From Glandiceps talaboti (taxonomy: Eukaryota; Hemichordata; Enteropneusta; Spengelidae), in NCBI RefSeq assembly GCF_964340395.1, contig NC_135560.1, positions 12,885,098 through 12,917,597 on the forward strand: a stretch of 32,500 bases of DNA, in the 5' to 3' direction. Each line of letters opens with the position of its first letter. The stretch's first letter is position 1. Positions 1 to 10,700 of the stretch are shown in pieces. A program made the translations under genes and the position numbers. A model generated the notes under the pieces. The model saw only the letters and a list, made by a program, of their open reading frames with translations. It was not told the DNA's origin and did not search any database.

Positions 1-119
1 ATGTCTAAATTTTTATTTGTCTGTTTAAAAAAATTGCATATGAACCAACAATTATGCATGACTTGATAGTAATATACTAGCTGTTTAGATAGCTGTTTTT
101 TAGCACAACTGAACTTGTT
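1..119. other. Unassigned AT-rich sequence, probably intron
   Basis: No coding signal is visible. It precedes the first recognisable myosin exon and is most likely intronic, because the missing upstream motor exons must lie to the left of the window. Confidence 0.4.
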
Positions 120-203
120 CAGTAGTGCTATAGGGATCGCCCGGCGTCTGTCTGTCTGTCTGTGTGTGTGTGTGGATGTGTGTGTGTGTGTGTGTGTGTG
201 TGT
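120..203. repeat. Repeat boundary plus TCTG/TG microsatellite
   Basis: A block reading CAGTAGTGCTATAGGGATCG leads directly into TCTG units (from about 146) and then TG units up to about 203. A related block, CAGTTGTGCTACAACGCC, occurs at 1480-1497, so the two may mark the ends of one interspersed element enclosing the tandem arrays between them. The element family is not recognised. Confidence 0.6.
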
Positions 204-207
204 AAAC

Positions 208-740
208 AACTTAAAGTCAAAAACCGCTGAACCGATTGCCACGATATTTGGTGGGTCCATTACTTTGGGTGTCTAGTTGGGAAATTGTTCAAATCAAAAT
301 GATCGCATCACAGGTGTGTGATTTGGGTCAAAAAATGTGATTTTTGGTCAAAAAACTTAAACTCAGAAACTACTGGGCAGATTGGTGCGAAATTTGGTGG
401 GAACATTCTTAAGGGGGTGTAAAGTAAGATTTGTTCATGACGGGATGATTCCATCAGTGATATGCAAATTAGGGCTAAAAATGTGTCTTTTTGGTTAAAA
501 ATCTATCATTCTAAAACTACTGAGCAGATTGGGCTGAAATTTAATGGGAATGTATCTAGGGATGTGTGGACGAAGAAATATTAAACATACCATGATTCCA
601 TGAGTGATATGCAAATTAGGTGTAAAAATGTTCATTTTTGGTCAAAAACTTATATCTCAAAAAGTACTTGGTCAATTAGTCTGAAACTTGGCGAGATGTT
701 TCTGAAACTGTTATTCTGCAGATTTTCTTAAAAACATTTT
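208..740. repeat. 146-bp tandem array, about 3.6 copies
   Basis: Homologous unit starts are visible at 208, 354, 500 and 647, a spacing of 146-147 bp. Each unit has an AACTTAAA-like start, then a segment like CTACTGAGCAGATTGG, then AAATTTGGTGGGA, and (in the middle units) GATTCCATNAGTGATATGCA. Copies are well diverged, so this is an old array. It contains no plausible gene. Confidence 0.75.
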
Positions 741-1410
741 GACAAAATTGGCCCTAGCGACCATGACCACGCCCTTTAGCAACAACCAAATGGCAGTATA
801 TTTTGGTCAAATAACAACATCATCTGGTAAGAAAGTGAGTAAACATTCAAAAAATGTATGCAAATACCCTAGCAACCATGACCACGCCCATAGCAACAGC
901 CAAACGGTGGTGTATTTCACAAAGATAACAACAGGGTTTAATAGATAATTGAATAAACATCCAAAAAATGTATGTAAATTTGCATAGCAACAAGACCACG
1001 CCCATAACAACAGCCAAATAATCACGTATATTGCAAAGATAACAACAGGAATAGAAAGACAGATGAATAAACATTCAAAAAATGTATGCAAATACCCTAG
1101 TAACCATGACCACGCCCATAGCAACAGCCAAACGGTGGTGTATTTCACAAAGATAACAACAGGGTTTAATAGACAATTGAATAAACATTCAAAAAATGTA
1201 TGTAAATTTTCCTAGCAACAAGACCACGTCCATAGCAACAGCCAAATGATCACGTATATTGCAAAGACAATATCAGGAATTCATACACAAGTGAACAAAA
1301 ACATACACAAATGTATGCAAATATGTCTAACAACATGACCACGCCCATAGCAACAGCCAAATGATAGCATTTATCGTAAAGATAGCAACATGGTTGGATA
1401 GGCAACTGGA
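733..1410. repeat. 114-bp tandem array with alternating unit types
   Basis: Units begin with AAACATTCAAAAAATGTATG at 841, 955, 1069 and 1183 (exactly 114 bp apart), with diverged flanking copies at about 733 and 1299. Each contains a CTAGCAAC block followed by GACCACGCCCATAGCAACAG. The units at 841 and 1069 are nearly identical, as are those at 955 and 1183, so the array grew as 228-bp dimers. The same family reappears at 32464-32500. Confidence 0.8.
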
Positions 1411-1707
1411 TAGTTATTCAGCAAATAAACACCTATTGTTAGCATAGACTAGCATATGGATAAACATTTTTAAAAACTACAGTTGTGCTACAACGCCATT
1501 GGCGGTATTTTTTTTATCAGCTTAGTAGAAAATATAGGAAGGGATTTGTAGCAGTGACGGTATCGAAACGTGAAATGAATGTTGCAATGTTACGTTAGAA
1601 TTCAGCACTGTATGTGTTTTATATGAGACTGTTTTATTTCCATTTCTTGTGATATTCTTTGTTTTGTTCACTCTTTGATGTATCAATCTGTCTTCTTGTG
1701 TGTCTAG
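1411..1707. other. End of repeat cluster and intron before first visible exon
   Basis: Contains the second boundary block at 1480-1497 followed by a T-run (from about 1508). The rest is AT-rich intron ending in a TCTAG acceptor at 1703-1707. No gene is seen. Confidence 0.5.
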
Positions 1708-1755
1708 AGACCTCTTTCGTGTTGCCCAATGCTACATTCTGCTGAGACAGATTAA
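1708..1755 (+). CDS. MYO9: MYO9 exon: upper motor helix before loop 2
   Basis: Encodes [15 protein letters not shown] and two bases of the next codon. The FR-x-A-x6-R pattern matches the vertebrate MYO9 segment FRWAVLRAAIRAM just before the loop-2 insertion. Acceptor TCTAG|A, donor AA|GTAAGT. Only one frame is open, and its phase fits the next exon (AA + T = Asn). The exon is short, so this is the least certain one. Confidence 0.65.
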   Translation, partial: RPLSCCPMLHSAETD

Positions 1756-4700
1756 GTAAGTCACATGATAGACACCACCAAATCTGATTGGATTACAGCT
1801 AACCTGCTCATAAATGTTACTACTAACACCTGGTATACCCGGAATGTGCATTTCATTCATGTTTTCACTGTCACACTACAAGCTGTGTTGGTCGATCTAT
1901 GATTTCTTTATCGTTTATATCTTGGCTCAAAGTCAGTATTTCTTCATATAGTGTCTTTGAAATATATCTGAAAAAAATGTGGTTGCTATGGTACAAAATA
2001 TATTTAGATTTGAAAGTCATACTGTCAGTTTAACATATTTATCGCCATTCTATTGTGAAATTGCAATATGTCTTAAATTGGTTTCTTGTTTGCTTTTAAA
2101 TTTCAAAATTTTACATATTCAGAGATTTTGATATGGGGTGGGGGGCTTATATTGTTCTATATCTGAATATTGAAAAAGTAAGAAAATGAAAAACAGCAAA
2201 TAATTTTGCTTATTGATTTTTAATAATTAACTACCCAACTGTCCAAGTTTTATGTAACTGGTGTTCACACCAAACTTATGGTATTTGATATGAAACTGGG
2301 TTGCACCAGGTAGCCCCTTCCCTTCTCTGAACTTGATTTGTCAACCATAGCGCAAACAGTGGTTTCATACGATAGTACGGTATAATTGATACAGAATGTC
2401 AAAACTTTGATCACGCTATATAGAAATACTGACTTGGTCTAAGTATAAATTTCTTACTGTTTTATGTTTTGACTTTGTCATTTTCTAAGATATGCGTGGT
2501 CATTTATTCTTTCAATCATAGTGGTGCCGATCTTGATTCACATGTCATTAACCCCAGCATGATTGGATCTCTAAGTCGCACCTCATCACACTATGCCTTA
2601 CCAAGGCGCATGCCATCTAAGAAGCGCAGCAAGTCGCAGTCCAATGAAATATTGGTCATCACGCCTGCTGAGCGTGAAGGCAGAAAGACACGTCGACGTA
2701 CCATTTATACTGACGATTTTTGGAAAGCAACACAAGTCATGATGTATGTGTACATTCAATGTTGGCAGGTCATAGTACTGTTTAGAAGGAAAGCTGCTGG
2801 AGTCTTAAAAAAAATCTTGAGATATTTTGATGGTACCTCCTCATGTGTACTCTTTTTTTCTTCTGAGGTTGTCATCAAAATTCATAACACCCATGAATGT
2901 ACAAATGTTTGAAACTTCTAATGAACTAACGTCATAAATTTATCACCCAACAGGTTGCCTTGTACTACTTTCAAATGCATGTCTGGAAATCGTAGTTATA
3001 AACAATCCCTTTTAAACTTAAAATGAAAAAAAAAAAAAACCCTGTATATTGTTCTCAGCACGTGCATGACATCCAAACTGACTCTAGTAGTTACGGTTAC
3101 TAGATTCCAGTAGCTCTCCTTCAAATAGTGGTTGACTTTTCATAACATAGTGTCATAGCTCCCCATTCTCTCATGTTGTAAACATCAATGGTGTATCCTG
3201 ATAAATTGTGTGGGGAATTGTGCTGCTGTAAATCTAATTGTACATAGTTGACTGTGTAGTAGTCTGTGAGGTACGTCATGACTAGGGCGCCCTCACACAT
3301 CGGCCAACCCTTCAGAGAGGAGGTCGATGAGGGCAGAGTGACATGACGTATCTGATAGTCTTACTGTGCAGTTAACATGGTTAGTTTCCAAGTTAACAAG
3401 TATAGTATGTAACTAGTAGCATTTGAAGAATATACCACATGCAAGCCAAGTTGTACAATTCTATTCTTCTGCTAAGAATTCCCGCCAAAATTCATGAAAA
3501 ATTATGTGAACAATTTCTTGTTTTTCTGCAACTTTTCAGCAAAATTTTATCTTAATTCAAGACTGAACTCAGAGAAATGGTGTAATTTACATACAAAAAT
3601 CTGCATATTTAAATCTCTACAAAAATTTCCTACCCAAAATATATGAACAAGTTTTTGTTATTCTGTCATACATTTTGGTGCAAGAAATACACATGAAGTA
3701 TATTTCACAATGTTTACATTGCCATTTAGTCTTTATAAAACTTGGCTTGCATAAACTGTAGTTGTATTTTTCTAATTTGAAAATAAATTACATTTCTTCA
3801 CTCAGCTGGGAAATACTTGTGACAGAGAGAATCAGTCATTTGTGTTTCCTTTCATAGAGTGAAGAAAAATTTATGAAAAAAAATTTACTTGCATGTCTTT
3901 CAATGGTGATGTTAATTTCACGGTATTGTGGAAGATGCAAGATGAGGGCTTGAGATTTGAAATAGTTTTTCACTGCATATGTCACTATGTAATCAAGCAC
4001 ATACTAGTGTATAATGTTAGAACCATTGTATTGACCACATGTCCATATTTTGTATGTGAACACAGTGCCCAAATTTAACTTGTACACTTGGTAGTCTGTA
4101 GCCAAGTGAACAGTTTCAGCTACAGTTTTCTATTGATGTCCATTGATCTAACAGACTACCACCTCATAAATTTGGTTGTCGAGATGCATTGTTTAAGAGT
4201 CAGTTTGTTCTGGATTGCTAATTTCAAACCATGCAAAATATTATTGGTAATTTCTACCAACTTTCATATGTTAAAAAATTACTTGTGAAAACTAAAGTTA
4301 TCAAGGGTTGTATTCTTAAGGTTATTGAAATTAATTTTCAAGTACAAGCTGCAGCTCAAAATTAAACAGAGCGAATTATCCTAATTTACACAAAATAAAG
4401 GCAGTGGTCATATGATGATATTGAAATGGTTATTAAATTACACTTTAATTGGACTATTAGCATCATGATACTAACACAACTGTTATGTTAACTTTTAACT
4501 CGATTTTCTTGTCAAATTTGATAGCCCTATACAGAGAGACAACGTGGTCAAACCACTTGATAAAGGGTGGACTTCTTCAGCTTGTTAGATTGCTGGAGTG
4601 TACACATACATGATTGTAATGTAGTTCACATGCTTTGGCTATATTAATGGTGCTGGGTGACTTGTGGTGTAAGGGATGTGAAGATGTATACCAGATTGGT

Positions 4701-7700
4701 TTGTGCAAACATTCATGTAATGCTTGGGTCAGTAATGTTGGCTCACAATGCACCATAGAAAAATAATAGCTGATAACATTTGGTTTTGTAACATAGTATA
4801 AAATTGCTTGAAAAAAAATGAAGAACTATGGTAAAAGTAATAGACTTTCATGTGCTGACTTTTCTTTGCCTTTTTAGGAAGAACAAGTCTTTCAAACCGT
4901 CATCAGGCCCAGTAAAGGTAAGTTGTGTTACTTGTGTAGTTTGCATATTCTGTTATCATTAGTTGTGTAGTTTGCATATTCTGTCATCACTAGTTATGTA
5001 GTTTGCATATGCTGTCTTCATTAGTTGTGTAGTTTGCATATACTGTCAGCATTAGTTGTGCAGTTTACATATGCTGTCATCACTAGTTGTGAAGCCATTT
5101 GCAGTTACAAAGCATGAATTCATATACAACGAAAAAAAACCCTTACGACTCTGTCACATCCAGATGTTAAATTAATTTTTGTGACGTACATCAATTTGAA
5201 CTCTCTGAATGTATAAAATTACTATTGCGTGTCTCTTTTATTTTGTGAAATTCTGAAACTGTTTGCCTTCCTTTCTTGATAACAGGGCTTGAAGGATTTG
5301 AAATCTGTCAAGAAACTGGCACACAGAAGTTTACACAACATCCGATACAGTACCAAGAAGGTACAAACAACTGTAGGCTCTCAATTCCAGGTATGTCATT
5401 ACATTATAGCCCGTTGAGGGCGGTAGCATTAGAGAGCGCCCCCAACGACAGTAATTAGTTAAATAGAACAATGTAAGTGAAAGAGTTCATAGTCGCTACC
5501 AGTACACAGTAACTGGTTTAATGTAGTCTATGTAACATTTTCTGCTGCAAATTTTCAAGACATAAATGATAGCATCAAAGATTGTTATCATATGATTGAT
5601 CAGAAGTTTTGATTAATCATGATCAACCATGGATGCAGCAAAAATTACCCCAAAACAATGTATAAACTCAGTTTATATACCCCAACCCCATAATTGATAT
5701 GAAGAATAAAGTTGTATTATTTTGATACTAAATATATCCTGCATCATTGAATATTTCAGATTTCCCTTAGTAAGTTGATGGAAGCATTGAACCAGGCCAA
5801 TCCTTTCTTCGTGAGGTGCATCAAGTCCAACTCTGAGAAGGAACCATGTCGTATGGACCAAGATCTCTTGATGAGACAGTTACGCTACACTGGAATGTTA
5901 GAAACTGTCCGTATCAGGAGAGCTGGATACAATGTCAGATGGACCTTTGAGGTGAGAGGCATTCTAGTGTCAGTCACAAAAAGTGTATAGTTCTTAGTCT
6001 ACAAACTAAACACTACACATGACTTTCCTTTAGCAGAAGTGAGGTTGAATGTGCTGCCACTTGAGAAAAACTTACACCACAATAATAGTTTTAGTTTATA
6101 TGTGTCGTATATTACCGATAGTCCCTCTGCCAATGTCATAAAATAAGTAACAGAATTCAGTTGAAGGACGTTATGAAAGGAGATTAACCCATAAGATGCC
6201 ATAGACTTTTCATGCAAAAGACTCCCTAGGCCAAGGACTTTTTCCACTACAGAGTAGGAAACACAGCACATGTCTGTATCATGTCTATAATTGAACAGGC
6301 TAAACAACCTGTTAAAACTATAAGAAAAGATTTCCTTTCATACCTAGATTGACATTACATTTATTGTCCTAATGACACTGAATTTTAAAAATCTGTGATT
6401 TTCAATGGATTTCCTTCATTTTCTCTATGAAATTGAAATTGAAATTGATGAATTTATTGAAATTAAAGTCATGATGTACAAAGGAACTCTTCCCAACAGT
6501 TGCAAGTTGACTTACCATTTTTACAAATAGTATGTGATGAAACCTTTTCAAACATCCCAAATAACTAATTATAGTACACCCCCTGACAATGCTGACAAGA
6601 TGTCGGTGAACATTTCGGATTCGCTTTCAACAAATATTTTAACTCTGTGATTAGAAATTTCATTACTAATTGCTTCATATTTGTACTCATAATCTCTACA
6701 CTCATTCATTACGTTATGATTTGTTCTTCACATACAGGAGTTCTGTCAACAATACAAGTTTCTCTTACCAAGTGAGTTTGAAATCTCCAGAGAAAAGATA
6801 GAAGAATTTCTGATCAACATGGACCTAAATAAAGAGCATTATCAGATAGGAGAAACTAAGGTAACGTTAAAGATTAATTGTGGAATATTCTGAGATTCAA
6901 CTAAACATTGGTGTCATATATCTTGAGTATTTGTAGCATCAAATTTCTGGTTTTCTTGGGTATTTAGAAATTATTCTCCAATGTTTTTCGTCATTTGGCT
7001 AATGAAAATACAAGTGACCTGAAGGACCATGTCACTACAAGTTGCTAGACAAGTAGTGACAAAACCCTTTGGTCATGAGTATTTTCTGGCTGAATGAAGA
7101 AAAATATTGGAGAATAATATAATTATACCTCCCCAAGCATAAGTTATTAAAAAGTTTTTAGTCATATTTCTAGCACCATAGAACCAGTGATGTAGATATG
7201 GGTTGTCGTGACATAGAACAGCAAGGGTATATAATCCATATTTTCTGTTCAAAGACAATAACTTGGCATACGCATGGCATACTAGGCCTTATAGGATTCA
7301 AACAAGTATGCTACAATTCTACTTTTCTAGCTATCTAAGAGTGTGTAACTTAGCTAATTTATTTTGACATCTCTAACATACATGACGTTGACTTTTGCCC
7401 AGGTGTTCTTGAGAGAGAGTGAAAGGATAAAACTACAGGAAATGCTGCACCAGGAAGTACTACGGAGAATTCACATCATTCAGAGATGGATTAAAACCAT
7501 ACTAGCTAAGAGGAGATACCAACAAACAATAGAAGCAACAGTTAAAATACAGGTCAGTTTTGTACATGTCACTCTCATTCCAAAAAAGAATCACATTTGA
7601 TGTAGAAACTACTGACAGACAAGAAAAGCTGTTACCGGGGTTTTTCACACAACAATCCATACATCATTAACTCTACAAATTTATCCAAAAAAAATGTAAG

Positions 7701-10700
7701 TAGTGATTTTGAAAAAAAAAGTGTTGAACAGCCTTGAATGCTACATATAATTATAAAGCTGAAATGTTAGATATATACAATTAAACCTGTCAATCAAACG
7801 CGCTAAGGATTATATAAAATATGGCCAGATTTTCCAGATAGTCCAGACGTCATCAAAGTGTCCTCTTACATGTAGCTAGATAAATGGTTGCTCATCTCAA
7901 CATAAATTACTACAGCGGCAGTCAAGTTTACTGAGATAGATACAAAATAAAACTGCTGTTCTTCAATGTGGTAGACTACACAAGTGGATATTCATAGAGA
8001 TTGATTACCGTTTGTCTGTATATTTAAGTAGGTCATTTGTTGTTTCTTTGTATTTGTGTATTTGCTTGTTTGGTTGTTGTTGTTGTTGTTGTTGTTGGTG
8101 TTGTTGTTGTCCACCTATATTTATACAATGTATTTTGTAAATCCTTTATGATTTTTTTCTATTCTGTCAATATTGCAATATACTCAATTTGACCAGCAGC
8201 CCCAGTATTTAGTAATTCCTAATCCCTAAGATTGTAAAAGGGGACGGACTCGACTAGTTGCAAACACAACTATTTTTCGTCTCCCTTTCCCAAGTTGAAT
8301 ACTTCATATAATTGTAGAATTGTTATGTATATGTAAATATATATTTCTGGGAATAAAGAAGATTATATATGTACAGTCATAATAGCAGTTCCTCTGTTGT
8401 GAGGATGTAATCATCCTGTGATCAAGATAGTGTAAACTTTTGACGTCCCCAGAATGTACACTACAAGGTCATCATAAACGCTATCCTACTGTGCGCAAAC
8501 GTCCACTCAATAGCTTATGTCTGCATATCTCAACAATTGTTTTAGTATTTGTCTATGTTATAAATCGCGAAACCTCAATTGTCGCTGTCGTATATTCTTG
8601 TGACCTTTATAAAAACACAGGGTAACATACATATTTGATATCCAGTGATTACGAAGTACTTGTATTATTGAAATGCATAGGAATGGCAGGCAGCAGGCTG
8701 ACTTAAAGTGTAATTTCCAAGTGACTAACGGTTTAAAATGTCTACGTTTGATTCCTAACCTTTACAAAGTAAAAAGTAACATGTATATTTAATAAGCAGA
8801 TCAAAAGGTAAAAAGTATGAGCTATACCTGAAGCGTAATTTTCCTGATAAATAAAGTTATGAGTGTCTTTAGTTTCCCTTTATGCAGCTAATATTAAAAT
8901 GTATATTTCATGAGTAGGGACATCATCTATTGAGATGGCTTATAGTTAAATGTAAAAAGTATGACATATACCTGAAGTGTAATTTTCCTGATGAATAATG
9001 CTACGAGTGTCTGCATCTTCTAACCTTTTTGCAGCTAAACATAACATGTATATTTCATAAGCTAAAATGTCATTTCCTGAGCTGTTTTATCAGTCAATGT
9101 ATAAGGATGAAAAACGTCTAAAGTGTAATTTTCCGGATGAATAATCTTTCAGATAGCTGTGTTTTATTTCACGCAGCTAAATGTGACATGAATATTTTAT
9201 GAGCAGAAACGTCACCAAATTGTTTTATTATTGAATACATATAGGTATGCTCCGTAATCCTTGTGCCTACCGAGGCTGCAATGGATTGTATGCTCCTCAG
9301 GGAGTTGAGGAAGTATACAGGGCCATTGTGCTGCTAGAGATCTGTGCCATGGGGTAATAATTGTAAAGTGCTTTAAGGACATAGTGGGAAAGTATTATGT
9401 ATAAAAACCAACATTATGAAAAGTTGAACAAGTGTAACGACTTCTATCTGTATAAACTTTGAACAGCTATATGTTAGCATTCATATAATGCAACTGCAGC
9501 CATTTAGTATAGCTATCTTTACAGTTAGTAATAGTGAAATGTGGGTACCTAAAAGGACATTTTACTTCATGCTAGGGAGTCAACAAGAAGATTGACTAAT
9601 TCTCAATAACCTTTAGGAATGCATTTAAGCATGTAGACCAGAAATCAGGTTATCTACCAAGACATTGAAAGTTTACAATTTGTCTGACAATCTCCTCCCA
9701 TTACCCCCCCCCCCCCCCCCCCCGCTCCACCCCCTGGTCTGGCCTCACCCACTTTCAATCACACAAAAGTAAAATACAAGTAATCAAACTATTAATTGTC
9801 TTTACCTAGTTAATATTTACAAATTACTTTCTTAACATACAATTCCAAACCCTTTTGAAATTTTTTTTGCAATTTATTAAGTTACAAACACAGACTATTT
9901 ATTGTCAATATTATTTCGCATTGATTTAAAAAACGTAAAGTAAATAAAAACCCATTTCTCAACCATGTGTTACTGTTTCTTCACAACAGGCTAGCGTTCG
10001 GATGTTTCTAGCCAAAAGAGAACTGTACATATTGAAAGAGAGAGACTTAGCAGCTTGTGCCATCCAAAGTACCTGGAAAGCATACAAACAAAGGATTCTG
10101 TACATGAAGCTGTACAGAGGCGTTGTCTGGTTTCAGAGTATCTATCGTGGCAAGCAAGGCAGATTATTGTAAGTAACGGTTAGCTGTGTATCTCATAGTA
10201 TAAGGGGAAAGATCAATAGTTCAACAGATGGTAAGAAAACTAAATTCTTCTAGTTCAGGCGTTATTTCTCATCCTACAAAATAATTTTATGTTTTAGTGG
10301 ATCTGTTTTGTACCCCTAAATACAAATATTTCCTCTTTTTTAAAAAAATGTAAAATTGAGAAATGAAAGAATTTTCACCATTAAAATGCATGGTACATTA
10401 AAAATACTGTAAATCGTCAATAAAAGAGCTATTTTTTTTTACCTGACTACATATACTGGCTTTGTATTCATAGCACTACATAGTACTACACAGATTTGAA
10501 ATTGATTTGCTGTCTGAAACAATTTTGAATTTTTTTGCCAGTTTAGTTAGATGGGGGGGGGGGGGGGGGGGGGGGTATACGACCTAACTATAGTAATTTA
10601 GTTTTCATCCTACGTTGAACCTATTGATCTCACTCCGGGGTGGGGGTGGTGGTGGGGTGATGAAAAAAATAATTTCAGATATATAAAAATTCAAATTGTT

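Larger units (their letters stand above)
7553..9989. other. 2.4-kb repeat-rich intron
   Basis: Holds a TTG microsatellite (8073-8110), a 145-bp tandem array (8640-9240), an L2/SINE-like tail (9240-9420) and a 20-nt poly-C (9704-9723). No gene-like signal otherwise. Acceptor TCACAACAG at 9981-9989. Confidence 0.65.

Noticed and set aside
807-1148. - strand frame with repeated WLLLWAWS units
   Set aside because: Product of the 114-bp array, whose period is a multiple of three; no start context or homologue.
2469-2521. Upstream ATG extension of the loop-2 exon
   Set aside because: The in-frame ATG at 2469 lies before a good acceptor (ATAG at 2518-2521), and the phase from the exon at 1755 requires splicing to 2522.
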